In this document: in pieces, positions 26,227-34,721 of the stretch
How the letters are laid out: every line of letters starts with the position of its first letter
How positions within the stretch are numbered: position 1 is the stretch's first letter
Assembly (NCBI RefSeq): GCF_049065735.1
Contig: NZ_JBAKHD010000008.1
Coordinates: forward strand, 1-64,000
Source: Paramesorhizobium sp049065735
Lineage (GTDB): Bacteria > Pseudomonadota > Alphaproteobacteria > Rhizobiales > Rhizobiaceae
Length of the DNA stretch: 64,000 nt
Reading direction: 5' to 3'
Notes under the pieces: generated by a model
What the model saw: only the letters and a program-made list of their open reading frames with translations
Database searches by the model: none
What the model was told of the DNA's origin: nothing
Program-made: the position numbers and the translations under genes

Positions 26227-27288
26227 TCAGGAATTGACGAGCTCGCCCTGGCGCAATTCATCCATCGCTTTTTCGAGATCGTCTGGCCGGCCGACGTCCA
26301 GCCAGTATTCATGCAAGGGGAAGGCGGCGCGCTTCTCCGGACGGATACGCTCGAACAGCGCGGGCATATCGAAGAAATGGTTCTGCGGAATCAAATCAAG
26401 CGCAGCCGGGCTGATGACATAAATGCCTGCATTCACGAGAAAATCGAACACGGGCTTCTCTGAAAACCCTGCGATATGCTGGTTCACCACCTCAACGACC
26501 CCATACGGGATCTGGTATTGATATCGATTCAATCCCATGGTCGCGATGGCGTCGTTCTCATAGTGGAAGGCAATCAGCTGCAGGAAGTTGACCGAAGTCA
26601 GAACGTCGCCATTCATCACGATCAACGGATATTCGGGGCGTTCTTGCAGGAGCGAAAGGGCACCCGCGGTTCCCATGCGCTTGGTTTCCCGCACATAATC
26701 GATTTCCAGCCCGAATTTCGCGCCATCTGCGAAATGCTGCTCGATAATCTCCGCCAGATGATTGACGCAGAGGGTGATGCGCCGGAATCCCTGGGTGCGG
26801 AAGCGCTCCAGAATTCTCTCCAGGATCGGCTTGCCTCCGATCTCGATCATCGGCTTGGGGACTGTTTCGGTGATGGGACGCAGCCTTGTTCCCAATCCAC
26901 CCACCATGATCACCACACGATGCGATGCCGGATCCGGCATGCGTGTGTCCTCGGCGAGGTGAAGCGAGACCACTCTGCCCTCGGAGTCGACCACGGGCAT
27001 TTGCGCGATTTGGTGGCTGCGCAGTGTGGCTGCGATTTCCTCCAGGGAGGTTCCTATCGGAACCGTGCGGGGGGTCTTGTGCATGACCTCCCCGGCGGTT
27101 GAATCCAGAGTGGCGCCGCGCAATATCGCCCGGCGCACATCGCCGTCGGTGATCGTGCCGATCAGCACGCCACGCTCGTCCACGACAAGCGCTATCTGGC
27201 CGCCGCTGGCATCTATACAGGCAATTGCATCCGCCAAAGGGCGGTCAGGAGATAAGGATATCTTGGCCAATTGATGGTTTGTAATCAT
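26227..27288 (-). CDS. CBS-domain sugar-1-phosphate nucleotidyltransferase (PtmE/HddC-like)
   Basis: About 353 residues. The N-terminal 120 residues form a CBS pair (IALVVDERGVLIGTITDGDVRRA and IAQMPVVDSEGRVV). Then comes a nucleotidyltransferase domain with VIMVGGLGTRLRPITETVPKPM, the MNGDVLT metal motif, GFSEKPVF and WLDVGRPDDLEKA. Proteins with this layout include PtmE/LegF, which makes GDP-glucosamine in legionaminic acid synthesis, and HddC-like GDP-heptose enzymes. It activates a sugar-1-phosphate with a nucleoside triphosphate. A GTG at 27312 is an alternative start. It is the second gene of a minus-strand pair with the NeuD-like gene. The sugar is not certain. Confidence 0.83.
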   Translation of the reverse strand: MITNHQLAKISLSPDRPLADAIACIDASGGQIALVVDERGVLIGTITDGDVRRAILRGATLDSTAGEVMHKTPRTVPIGTSLEEIAATLRSHQIAQMPVVDSEGRVVSLHLAEDTRMPDPASHRVVIMVGGLGTRLRPITETVPKPMIEIGGKPILERILERFRTQGFRRITLCVNHLAEIIEQHFADGAKFGLEIDYVRETKRMGTAGALSLLQERPEYPLIVMNGDVLTSVNFLQLIAFHYENDAIATMGLNRYQYQIPYGVVEVVNQHIAGFSEKPVFDFLVNAGIYVISPAALDLIPQNHFFDMPALFERIRPEKRAAFPLHEYWLDVGRPDDLEKAMDELRQGELVNS

Positions 27289-27329
27289 GGGTTTAATCTC
27301 TACACTTGCCACATCGGGGAGCCGTCAAA

Positions 27330-27977
27330 TCATATAACCCGGGCCGGTGTGCCGACCAGTAGCTGCCGTTCCCCGCAATTCCTAACGACGGTAGCGCCGG
27401 CTGCAACGGTGGTGCCGGCGCCTACTCGCACATTTTCGATAATGACCGCCCCGGTGCCGATATGCACATCGTCGCCCAGACGAACGCCCCCGCTCAGAAC
27501 GGCGCCCGGCGCGATGTGAACATTGGCGCCCACCTCACAGTCGTGATCGATGCTCGCCCTCGTATTGATAATCACGTTGTTGCCGATAACGGTTCGCGCC
27601 TGCACGACGGCCCCGGCCATGATCACGGTTCCTTCGCCCAGGCGGGCTGACGGCGCAACCACGGCATCCGGGTGAACCGCAGTCAGTGGCGCGAGGCCTT
27701 TTTCTGCAGCCAGGCGATAAAGACTCGCTCGTATATTTTGTCCGCCGCGCGTGCTTCCCACCGCGACGATAAAATGCGTGAGATCATGTTGCGCAATCAG
27801 GCGGCCCAGATCGCCATCGGCGCCGATGACGTCAACACCCAGCACCGGCGCGCCTGAACCATCTGGTGTCACCAGGCCGGCCAAGCTTATCTCGCTTCGC
27901 TCGGAAAGCCGCTGCAACAAGTCGACCACGACGGCGGCATGGCCACCGGCCCCAATACAGATTACGCGAATGGACAT
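27330..27977 (-). CDS. NeuD/PglD-family sugar O/N-acyltransferase
   Basis: About 215 residues. The N-terminus is a small Rossmann-like domain (VICIGAGGHAAVVVDLL) typical of NeuD and PglD, followed by hexapeptide repeats forming a left-handed beta-helix (GEGTVIMAGAVVQARTVIG, VGANVHIAPGAVLSGGV) and ending VGTPARVI. The likely catalytic histidine is in INTRASIDHDCEVG. These enzymes transfer acetyl groups from acetyl-CoA to amino or hydroxyl groups of nucleotide sugars or sialic acids. GGGAGG stands upstream of the ATG at 27977. It is first in a two-gene unit with the CBS nucleotidyltransferase, 41 bases apart, which suggests an N-acylated activated sugar. Confidence 0.85.
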   Translation of the reverse strand: MSIRVICIGAGGHAAVVVDLLQRLSERSEISLAGLVTPDGSGAPVLGVDVIGADGDLGRLIAQHDLTHFIVAVGSTRGGQNIRASLYRLAAEKGLAPLTAVHPDAVVAPSARLGEGTVIMAGAVVQARTVIGNNVIINTRASIDHDCEVGANVHIAPGAVLSGGVRLGDDVHIGTGAVIIENVRVGAGTTVAAGATVVRNCGERQLLVGTPARVI

Positions 27978-28595
27978 TGCAGCACGATCGCCTCCCGCTC
28001 CCCCGGCTCCAGCCTGTTTGCCGCAATGGACAACACGGTGGCCTGCGCCATACACCATGTATATCCTACATTCAAGAAAGCTTGGAAAACATGGTCCGGC
28101 AAACGGCGCTTATTGAATCGCCGTCTGCCAGCATTTCATTGAATCCCGCAGCGTTCAACCCTAACAGCAGATTATGACATTTTGTAATAGCGATAGCGCA
28201 TGTAAATTTGTGAAATCGCTTTCAAAAAATATTCCGAAAACATTCGAATTAATGAAGAAAAACGCCCGTTTTTTCGAATCAATTCTTGCACACCTTGGTC
28301 GATCAGAATGCGAGTTCCGGTCAGCCGAGGGGAGGGTGCATGGGCCACACCGCGGCAGAAATCGGTATATTTTTAATACAGCCCGCAGATATATTATATT
28401 TAGTATAATCATGGAGATCATGGTTAACATTCTAGTATTGACATAAGTATTTCTTCATGATCTCCCTTTACTATACGGTCAGATATTGATTGGCGGGGCC
28501 GACGCAGGCGCGCGCCGCGCGTTGTCAGAAATTGAAGAGAAAACCATGCCGGGCGGTGAATTCTTGAACTTCCAAAGACAATGGAGTGACGACAT
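27978..28595. other. 618-base gene-free region
   Basis: A divergent intergenic region between the NeuD-like gene (minus) and the small membrane protein gene (plus). The part from 28150 to 28480 is markedly A+T-rich. Short open frames here have no recognisable content. A TTGACA at 28438-28443 has no -10 box at proper spacing. Promoters for both sides are expected here, but none can be assigned. Confidence 0.45.
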
Positions 28596-29045
28596 ATGAG
28601 GCGGGCAACAAGCGCTACCGGCCTGATCGCCCTTGGGGGTGCGGCGGGCCTGATCATATCCCTTATGGCCTATACGTCCCGATCCAGCGGAATCGACGGC
28701 TCCGGGGGCGCGCTCCTGGTCATTCTTTCATGCACGGCGATCCTGCTGGCCGCCCTGGCGCTGACCATCTGGGCGACGCGGCGGAGCTGGTGGACGGGGC
28801 TGCTGTATTTCCTGCTGATCCTCGGAATTCTGGGCACGGCTTTTGCCGGTTACATGCTCGACAGTCTTCCGCTCGTGCTTGCCATGGCGCTCAGCCTCAT
28901 CGGCTGGCTCATCGCCACCACTATCAGGCGCAACACGCCGTCCCGTCCCACGCGCGTCACGCATAGAACAGCAGCCGCCAGGGTCACCAGCAACACGACC
29001 AGAACAAAGACAAAGACGACGGCGAAAAGGAAGGCATCCCGATGA
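28596..29045 (+). CDS. Small four-helix membrane protein, likely anchor of the PQQ dehydrogenase
   Basis: A 149-residue protein with four hydrophobic segments (about 8-28, 38-60, 68-86 and 88-108) and a basic Thr/Arg/Lys-rich tail (TRTKTKTTAKRKASR). No enzyme motif is seen. Its stop overlaps the start of the PQQ dehydrogenase gene (ATGA), so the two are made together. Classical membrane glucose dehydrogenase (Gcd) carries an N-terminal membrane domain of about five helices on the same chain; here the dehydrogenase is soluble with a signal peptide. This small protein could therefore supply the membrane domain and quinone contact as a separate subunit. That role is inferred. Confidence 0.7.
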   Translation: MRRATSATGLIALGGAAGLIISLMAYTSRSSGIDGSGGALLVILSCTAILLAALALTIWATRRSWWTGLLYFLLILGILGTAFAGYMLDSLPLVLAMALSLIGWLIATTIRRNTPSRPTRVTHRTAAARVTSNTTRTKTKTTAKRKASR

Positions 29046-30949
29046 AGCGCACTCTTTCCCTCTGCTCAGGCATCGCCCTTGCCGCCGCTCTCGGTTTCGC
29101 TCCCGCCATGGCGCAGGACACCACCTGGTCCACCTTCAACGGCGATCTGAAGGCGCAGAAATATTCCCCCGCGGACCAGATCACGCCCGAGAATGTAGCC
29201 AAGTTGCGGAAGGTTTGGGAAGTCCACACCGGCGACGTGTCTGATGGCAGCGGTAATATCCCCATGTCGGTCTGGTCGGCGACGCCTCTCTTCGTCAACG
29301 ACACGGTCTATGTCGGAACGCCCTTCTATAACATCTTTGCCATCGAGCCCGACACGGGCAAAGTGAAATGGAAATATGAGAGCAAAGCGCCCCTGAAGGC
29401 GCTTACCCAGTCCGACATGAAGGGCCGTGGCGTCGCCTATTGGGAGGCGGATAATCCCGTTGCCGGCCAGCCCTGCCAAAAGCGCATCTATATCGGCACG
29501 ATGGACGCCAAGCTCCATGCGGTGGATGCCGACACGGGCAAGCTATGCGCTGACTTCGGCGACAACGGCATTCTCGATGTCAATAAATGGAATACCGTCA
29601 ACGCCATATTCCCGTTTTCGCTGTTCCAGCCGCCCACGGTCTATAAGGATAAGCTCTTCCTCGGCTGGGCCGGCCGTGACTGGTCGGACAGCGTCGATCC
29701 TCCGGGCGTGGTCTTCGCCCTCGATGCCAGGACAGGCAAGCTCATATGGAGCTTCGATCCAATCCCGAAAAATATGCAGTCCAAGACCGGTACATCCAAT
29801 GTCTGGGCCAGTATGTCTGTTGATCCGGACCTGAACATCGTCTATCTGCCGGTCTCCTCGCCCAGCCCGAATTTCTATGGCGGGGATCGGCTCGATCCTA
29901 TCCCGCTTGCCACATCCGTGACGGCGGTCGATGCCGACAGCGGCAAGGTCATCTGGAGCCGGCAGCTCGTCCATCACGATATCTGGGATTACGACACCAA
30001 CTCGGCGCCGACGCTGATCGATATCGAGAAGGATGGGAAAAAGATCCCCGCGCTCGTCCAGACCTCCAAACAGGGCTTCCTCTATGTGCTCAATCGCTAT
30101 ACGGGCGAGCCGGTCTATCCGATAGAAGAGCGCCCGGTCCCGGCCTCCGATGTGCCGGGTGAAAAGGCGTCTCCCACGCAGCCCTATGTGGCGCGGCCCG
30201 AGCCCGTCATAGGAGACAGATGGCCTGGCGTGTTCTGGCTCGCCGACGCGCTGAGCTTCGGTTATTGCAGCCGGATGGCCAAGGAATTGCGCGACGAGGG
30301 CCGCTTCACGCCTCCCAGCCTCAAGGGAACGATTACGTCGCCGACCACTGTCAGCGGGGTGGAATGGGGTGGCGGCGCGGTGGACCCCGAAAGCCAGACC
30401 CTCATCGTCAACCATTCCCAGGTGGTGTCGATCAACCAGCTCGTTCCGCGCGCCGAATATGAGAAGCTCACGGCTGCCCCCGGATCGGAAGCCGCAGGCG
30501 GTTATTTTCCCCAGCGGGGCAGTCCTTATGGGCTTCGTCTGAACTTTTTCCTCAATCCGCTGGGAATGCCCTGCTGGAAACCGCCCTATGGCCAAATGTC
30601 TGCCTATGATCTGAAAACCGGCGATCTCCTATGGCGCAAGCCCTTTGGCGCCGTCCAGCAATGGGGCTTCTATATGCCTGACTCCTGGGGCTCGGTGACA
30701 TTGGGCGGGCCTGTCATCACCAAGGGCGGCCTGGTTTTCATCGGCGCCTCCATGGATCACAAGGTCCGGGCCATCGATGTCAAGACCGGCGACGTTTTGT
30801 GGAAGGACATGGTTGACGCACCCGCGGTCGCCTTGCCTGCCGTCTATATGTATAAAGGCAAGCAATATGTGGTCTTCGTCGCCGGCGGCAATTCCATCCT
30901 GACGCCCCGCGTCAGCGATCAGGTCGTCGCCTACGCGCTGCCAGATTAA
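29042..30949 (+). CDS. PQQ-dependent membrane-type dehydrogenase (glucose/quinate/shikimate family), secreted form
   Basis: A 635-residue quinoprotein. It starts with a clear Sec signal peptide (LAAALGFAPAMAQD). The rest is an eight-bladed propeller with WSTFNGDLKAQKYSPADQI at the start, YDTNSAPTLIDI mid-chain and GRFTPPSLKGTITSPTT before EWGGGAVDPESQTLIVN, patterns shared with membrane glucose dehydrogenase and quinate dehydrogenase. It oxidises a sugar or polyol in the periplasm and passes electrons to ubiquinone. Unlike Gcd it has no N-terminal membrane helices of its own. Substrate unknown. Coupled to the four-helix protein just upstream; an inverted repeat follows it. Confidence 0.9.
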   Translation: MKRTLSLCSGIALAAALGFAPAMAQDTTWSTFNGDLKAQKYSPADQITPENVAKLRKVWEVHTGDVSDGSGNIPMSVWSATPLFVNDTVYVGTPFYNIFAIEPDTGKVKWKYESKAPLKALTQSDMKGRGVAYWEADNPVAGQPCQKRIYIGTMDAKLHAVDADTGKLCADFGDNGILDVNKWNTVNAIFPFSLFQPPTVYKDKLFLGWAGRDWSDSVDPPGVVFALDARTGKLIWSFDPIPKNMQSKTGTSNVWASMSVDPDLNIVYLPVSSPSPNFYGGDRLDPIPLATSVTAVDADSGKVIWSRQLVHHDIWDYDTNSAPTLIDIEKDGKKIPALVQTSKQGFLYVLNRYTGEPVYPIEERPVPASDVPGEKASPTQPYVARPEPVIGDRWPGVFWLADALSFGYCSRMAKELRDEGRFTPPSLKGTITSPTTVSGVEWGGGAVDPESQTLIVNHSQVVSINQLVPRAEYEKLTAAPGSEAAGGYFPQRGSPYGLRLNFFLNPLGMPCWKPPYGQMSAYDLKTGDLLWRKPFGAVQQWGFYMPDSWGSVTLGGPVITKGGLVFIGASMDHKVRAIDVKTGDVLWKDMVDAPAVALPAVYMYKGKQYVVFVAGGNSILTPRVSDQVVAYALPD

Positions 30950-30993
30950 ATATCTGGAGCATTTGTTTAAACGGAAGCATCGGCGGGACAGTA

Positions 30994-31151
30994 CCCCCCT
31001 CTGCCCTGCCGGGCATCTCCCCCTCAAGGGGGGAGATTGGCTGACGCTATCCTCCGCTTTCCATTCTGCGACGCCTGCGATTGGTGCCGAACGTCGATGA
31101 AGGCGTAATCTCCCCCCTTGAGGGGGAGATGCCCGGCAGGGCAGAGGGGGG
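30994..31151. repeat. Perfect 45-bp inverted repeat with 68-bp spacer
   Basis: The left arm (30994-31038) and right arm (31107-31151) are exact reverse complements. Each arm contains its own smaller palindrome (CTCCCCCTCAAGGGGG), so the whole could fold as a long hairpin or as two short ones. G/C-runs with TGCCCTGCCGGGCATC are characteristic of dispersed intergenic elements of rhizobia and Brucella-type genomes. It lies just after the PQQ dehydrogenase gene and may also end its transcript. The rest of 30950-31408 shows nothing else. Confidence 0.85.
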
Positions 31152-31408
31152 TGAACAGCGTTTCCGTCAAAACACAATTTTCTATAGGCCGCTGCCTCTA
31201 ATCAACGCGCATTTCCGGGAGGGAGTGCGCGTTGACGCTTTTCTGTTCGGGCAAAATTGCGCTATTCTGTGATTCAGGCGCAGCCCACGCCTCCTCCCTC
31301 CGTCCGGGGAAGCATATGACATGCCGGGCTATCCGATCATCGAACCGACTGTTCGAGCGCCAGCATAAGGAGGGATTGCGGAACCTGCTCGCAATAGGAG
31401 GTTTATCG

Positions 31409-32122
31409 ATGAAGCTGTCCGCGCCTATTTACCAATTAAAGCGCAAGGCCAGGCAATTATCCCGCCAGTCCGGCATTCCCCTGCATGAAGCGCTCGACCG
31501 CATCGCCCTTCAGGAAGGGTACCGCGGATGGAGCCTGCTTGTGAGCCAGGCATCCGCGCTCCCGGCCGCCGGTCAATTGTTCTCCCTGTTAAACCAGGGC
31601 GATCTGATATTGCTGGGCGCGCGGCCGGGGCACGGCAAAACCCTGATGAGCCTTGAGCTTGCGGTGGAAGCCATGAAATCCGGCCATCGGGGCGTGTTCT
31701 TCACGCTGGAATATACTGAAAAGGACGTTCTGGACCGTTTCCGCGCCATCGGCGTGGACTGGGCGCGATTTGCCGGATTGTTCGAAGCCGATTGCTCCGA
31801 TGCCATCCATGCGGATTACATCATCGGCAAGCTGACATCGGTCCCGCGCGGAACGCTTGTCGTCATCGACTATCTGCAATTGCTCGATCAGAGACGGGAA
31901 AATCCGCCATTGCCGGATCAGGTGCAGGCGCTGCGGTCGTTTGCGCGCAGGCGAGGGCTGATCCTCGTTTTCATCTCCCAGATCGACCGGTCATATGATC
32001 CGTCAAAGAAGCCATGTCCCGATGCCGAGGATATCCGGTTGCCGAACCCGCTGGATGTGAAGCTGTTCGACAAGATGTGTTTCCTCAATAATGGGCTCAT
32101 CCAGTACCAGGCTGCACATTGA
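31409..32122 (+). CDS. DnaB-like helicase-domain ATPase, short orphan form
   Basis: 237 residues starting at the ATG seven bases after AGGAGG (31396-31401). The first 50 residues are helical (LKRKARQLSRQSGIPLHEAL, EGYRGWSLL). Then comes a RecA-fold ATPase with Walker A GARPGHGKT, Walker B VVIDYLQLLDQRR and a DnaB-type motif VFISQIDRS. This corresponds to the C-terminal domain of replicative helicase DnaB (about 450 residues) without the primase-binding N-terminal domain. It stands alone between a repeat and the beta-lactamase gene. Helicase activity is not assured; RadA-like or regulatory ATPases are alternatives. A strong hairpin follows the stop. Confidence 0.78.
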   Translation: MKLSAPIYQLKRKARQLSRQSGIPLHEALDRIALQEGYRGWSLLVSQASALPAAGQLFSLLNQGDLILLGARPGHGKTLMSLELAVEAMKSGHRGVFFTLEYTEKDVLDRFRAIGVDWARFAGLFEADCSDAIHADYIIGKLTSVPRGTLVVIDYLQLLDQRRENPPLPDQVQALRSFARRRGLILVFISQIDRSYDPSKKPCPDAEDIRLPNPLDVKLFDKMCFLNNGLIQYQAAH

Positions 32123-32136
32123 CCGACAAGAATGAC

Positions 32137-32160
32137 GGTCGCGGGTCGATGCCCGCGACC
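32137..32160. terminator. Shared hairpin between convergent genes
   Basis: GGTCGCGGG and CCCGCGACC form a perfect 9-bp stem with a 6-base loop, 14 bases after the DnaB-like gene and 10 bases from the end of the minus-strand beta-lactamase gene. It fits a bidirectional terminator, though no T-run is adjacent. Confidence 0.6.
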
Positions 32161-32170
32161 GGTGCCGGAG

Positions 32171-33337
32171 CTATCTCTGGTTCTCGGCCGCCTGCAATAT
32201 CCGGTATCCGGCCTTCACACGGTCCGCATTGGGATAGGCCTTGTTCGCGAGGATGACGACGCCGATGCGCTTTGCCGGAACGAAGGCAGCGTAGGCGCCG
32301 AAGCCGTTGGTGGAGCCAGTCTTGTTGATGAAGAGATCCTTCGTTGGTTCCTGCGGCGGGTTAAGACGCTCCGCCTTGTTGGCTTTGCGCGCCATGTCGT
32401 TGGAATTGCCGTCGAGAAGCCGGTCGAGCGTGACGGGGTAGGGATAGAGCTCCCAGCCGAGCCCCTGCGTCATCGGGCCGATCTTGAAATAGCCGGTATG
32501 GGTGGCGGCGATTGCTTTCTGCAAGGCGGGGTCGAGTTTCGAAGGGTCGATATTGGCATCGACGAATTTGATGAGGTCGGAGGAGGTGGTCTTCACGCCG
32601 TACATGGCCGAATCGAACAGGCCCGGATTGACGCGGATCGGCTTGCCCGCCTTCGAATAGCCATAGGCATAGTCGCCCATGCGGGCTTCGGGTACTTTCG
32701 TAAAGGTATTGGTGAGGCCGAGCGGGGCGAGGACGTTCTTTTGCAGGAGGCTGTCATAAACGCCGCCCAGGCCGCGCGCGGTCAGATCGCCGAAGAGGCC
32801 GATGCTCGGGTTCGAATATTGGCGGTGGGTGCCGGGCGCATAGGCGGGCTTCCAGTTCTTGTAATAGGCTTCCATCTTAGCGTCGGTCGTCACACCGTCC
32901 GGAAACTGCAATGGCAGGCCGCCCGCCGTATAGGTGGCAAGCTCGAGCAGGCTGATCTTGTCGAAGCTCGTGCCCTTCAGCGCCGGCCAATATTGGCTCG
33001 CCTTGTCGGAGAGGGAAATCTTTCCTTCCGCCTCTGCATAGCCACCGAGCGTGGCGTTGAACGTTTTGCTGATCGAGCCGATCTCGAAAATCGTGTTTTC
33101 GGTGACTTTCCGGCCGTCTTTCTTCGAGGCAAGGCCGTAATTGAAGAAATAATGCTTGCCGTCTACCGTCACCGCCACAGCCATACCAGGCACATCGTTC
33201 TTTTCCATCACCGGCTTTATCGCTTCGTCAACGGCCTGGCGAAGCGCGCTGTCATTATCGGCGGCATGGGCATATGCGCCTGAGAACAAGGATGCGGCGG
33301 CGACGAAGCCGAAGATCACGGAGCGGAGATTTTTCAT
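32171..33337 (-). CDS. ampC: Class C beta-lactamase (AmpC, OCH-like)
   Basis: A 388-residue periplasmic serine beta-lactamase with a signal peptide (FVAAASLFSGAYAHA). All class C motifs are present: S88-I-S-K91 in FEIGSISKTF, Y174-S-N in RQYSNPSIG (family usual YAN or YSN) and K339-T-G in INKTGSTNGFG. The length is that of AmpC enzymes and the sequence resembles the chromosomal OCH enzymes of Ochrobactrum. It hydrolyses penicillins and cephalosporins. Regulation: no LysR-type ampR gene lies upstream; the next gene is an M24 peptidase on the same strand. Expression is probably constitutive or controlled from elsewhere. Confidence 0.95.
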   Translation of the reverse strand: MKNLRSVIFGFVAAASLFSGAYAHAADNDSALRQAVDEAIKPVMEKNDVPGMAVAVTVDGKHYFFNYGLASKKDGRKVTENTIFEIGSISKTFNATLGGYAEAEGKISLSDKASQYWPALKGTSFDKISLLELATYTAGGLPLQFPDGVTTDAKMEAYYKNWKPAYAPGTHRQYSNPSIGLFGDLTARGLGGVYDSLLQKNVLAPLGLTNTFTKVPEARMGDYAYGYSKAGKPIRVNPGLFDSAMYGVKTTSSDLIKFVDANIDPSKLDPALQKAIAATHTGYFKIGPMTQGLGWELYPYPVTLDRLLDGNSNDMARKANKAERLNPPQEPTKDLFINKTGSTNGFGAYAAFVPAKRIGVVILANKAYPNADRVKAGYRILQAAENQR

Positions 33338-33446
33338 GGCGGGATTGTCCTTCAGGAATGGGCAAACGGCGACAACTCAAGCCATGAGAATAATTCAGGC
33401 TTCTCAATGGCGGATAAGTTTCTTCCCAAGGATAATCGCAGGCCGG

Positions 33447-34580
33447 CTATTCGCCGAACGGCTCCGTAGGCCCCTTCGCCGGTTTGGTGAACCACTGCGG
33501 GCCGGAAGCAGTCATGTAAATGTGGTCTTCCAGCCGGATGCCGAATTGGCCGGGCACGACGATCATCGGCTCGTTGGAGAAGCACATGCCCTCGGCGAGC
33601 GGCGTCTTGTTGCCGCGGACGATATAGGGCTCCTCGTGGATTTCGAGGCCGAGGCCATGGCCGGCGCGGTGCGGCAGGCCCGGAAGTTTATAGTCGGGCC
33701 CGAGGCCGTGGCGCACCAGAACCGCCCGAGCGGCATCGTCTAGCGCCTCGCAGGGAACGCCGATCTCAGCCGCGTCGAAGACCGCCTGCTGCGCCTCGCG
33801 CTCGATCGCCCAGATACGGGCGAATTCCGGCGTCGGCTCGTCCAGCACATAGGTGCGCGTCAGGTCGGAATGATAGCCGTCGACGCGGAAGCCGGTATCG
33901 ACCAGCACCACATCGCCGGGTTTATAGGTTTGATCGCCATCCGCGCCATGGGGAAGGGAGGTCGCCTCACCGAAGGAGACGATGCAGAAGGTGGACGCGC
34001 CGCCGCGCGCCCGGTGCTCGTCATCGATGAAGCGCACCACTTCGGAAGCGCGGATGCCCGGCTCGATCATGCCATGGACAAGCTTATGCACCTCCAGCGT
34101 CTCAGCCATCGCATATTTGATGATGGCGATTTCGGCGGGCGATTTTTGCAGGCGAAGCCGCCGGATGATCGGCCCGCCATCGGCAAGCCACTCCGGCCCC
34201 AGCACGCGGGCAAGCGCATGGTAGACGAAGAGCGCAACGCCATCATCGACGGCAAGCCGCCCGTTCGGGCCGAGCAGCGATGCGACGAGCGCGGCGCCGT
34301 CCTCTTCCTCCTGCCAGACGCGGATTTCGCCCGGCAGATGCGGCAGCGTCTCGACGCGGGTGCGCTCGAAGCCCGGCACGATGTAATAGAGCGCCGTCGG
34401 GGTCACCAAGGCCCCGAGCAGGCGCTCGCTTTGATGCCAGACGAGGCCGGTGAAATAGCGCAAGGATTCCGTGGAGCCCAGCAGCACCCCGCCGAGGCCC
34501 GCTGCATCGATCATGGCCCGCAGGCGCGAAAGCCGTTCGAGTCTTTCCTCATCGGTAATGCGGGGCGGGGTAACGGTCAT
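33447..34580 (-). CDS. M24 Xaa-Pro aminopeptidase/dipeptidase
   Basis: Cytoplasmic metallopeptidase of about 377 residues with a creatinase-type N-terminal domain (LRAMIDAAGLGGVLLGSTES) and the pita-bread catalytic domain. The five metal ligands are visible: two Asp in VLVDTGFRVDGYHSDLTRTY, His in HRAGHGLGLEIHEEP, Glu in FSNEPMIVV and Glu in IRLEDHIY. It removes N-terminal residues before proline or splits X-Pro dipeptides. The frame opens at 34616 but GGAGG four bases before the ATG at 34580 fixes the start. Separated by 109 bases from the beta-lactamase gene downstream. Confidence 0.9.
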   Translation of the reverse strand: MTVTPPRITDEERLERLSRLRAMIDAAGLGGVLLGSTESLRYFTGLVWHQSERLLGALVTPTALYYIVPGFERTRVETLPHLPGEIRVWQEEEDGAALVASLLGPNGRLAVDDGVALFVYHALARVLGPEWLADGGPIIRRLRLQKSPAEIAIIKYAMAETLEVHKLVHGMIEPGIRASEVVRFIDDEHRARGGASTFCIVSFGEATSLPHGADGDQTYKPGDVVLVDTGFRVDGYHSDLTRTYVLDEPTPEFARIWAIEREAQQAVFDAAEIGVPCEALDDAARAVLVRHGLGPDYKLPGLPHRAGHGLGLEIHEEPYIVRGNKTPLAEGMCFSNEPMIVVPGQFGIRLEDHIYMTASGPQWFTKPAKGPTEPFGE

Positions 34581-34721
34581 CTGATCCTCCTGCGGCGCGC
34601 TCGGCGCTGATGTCACAGGTGGATAGATAATTGTGGGCAGTTTGTCGACATGGACATTCTCGGCACGGACAAAAATTCCCGCGCCCGCGATGCCGCCATC
34701 CAGACAGGATTATTGTGGTTC

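Noticed and set aside
28438..28443. TTGACA as a promoter of the small membrane protein
   Set aside because: The nearest TATAC-like sequence is about 28 bases away, too far.
28174..28446. Short open frame of 90 codons in the A+T-rich gap
   Set aside because: No ribosome site, no recognisable sequence, and composition like non-coding DNA.
32132..33283. Plus-strand open frame opposite the beta-lactamase gene
   Set aside because: The beta-lactamase has all its motifs; the opposite frame has none.
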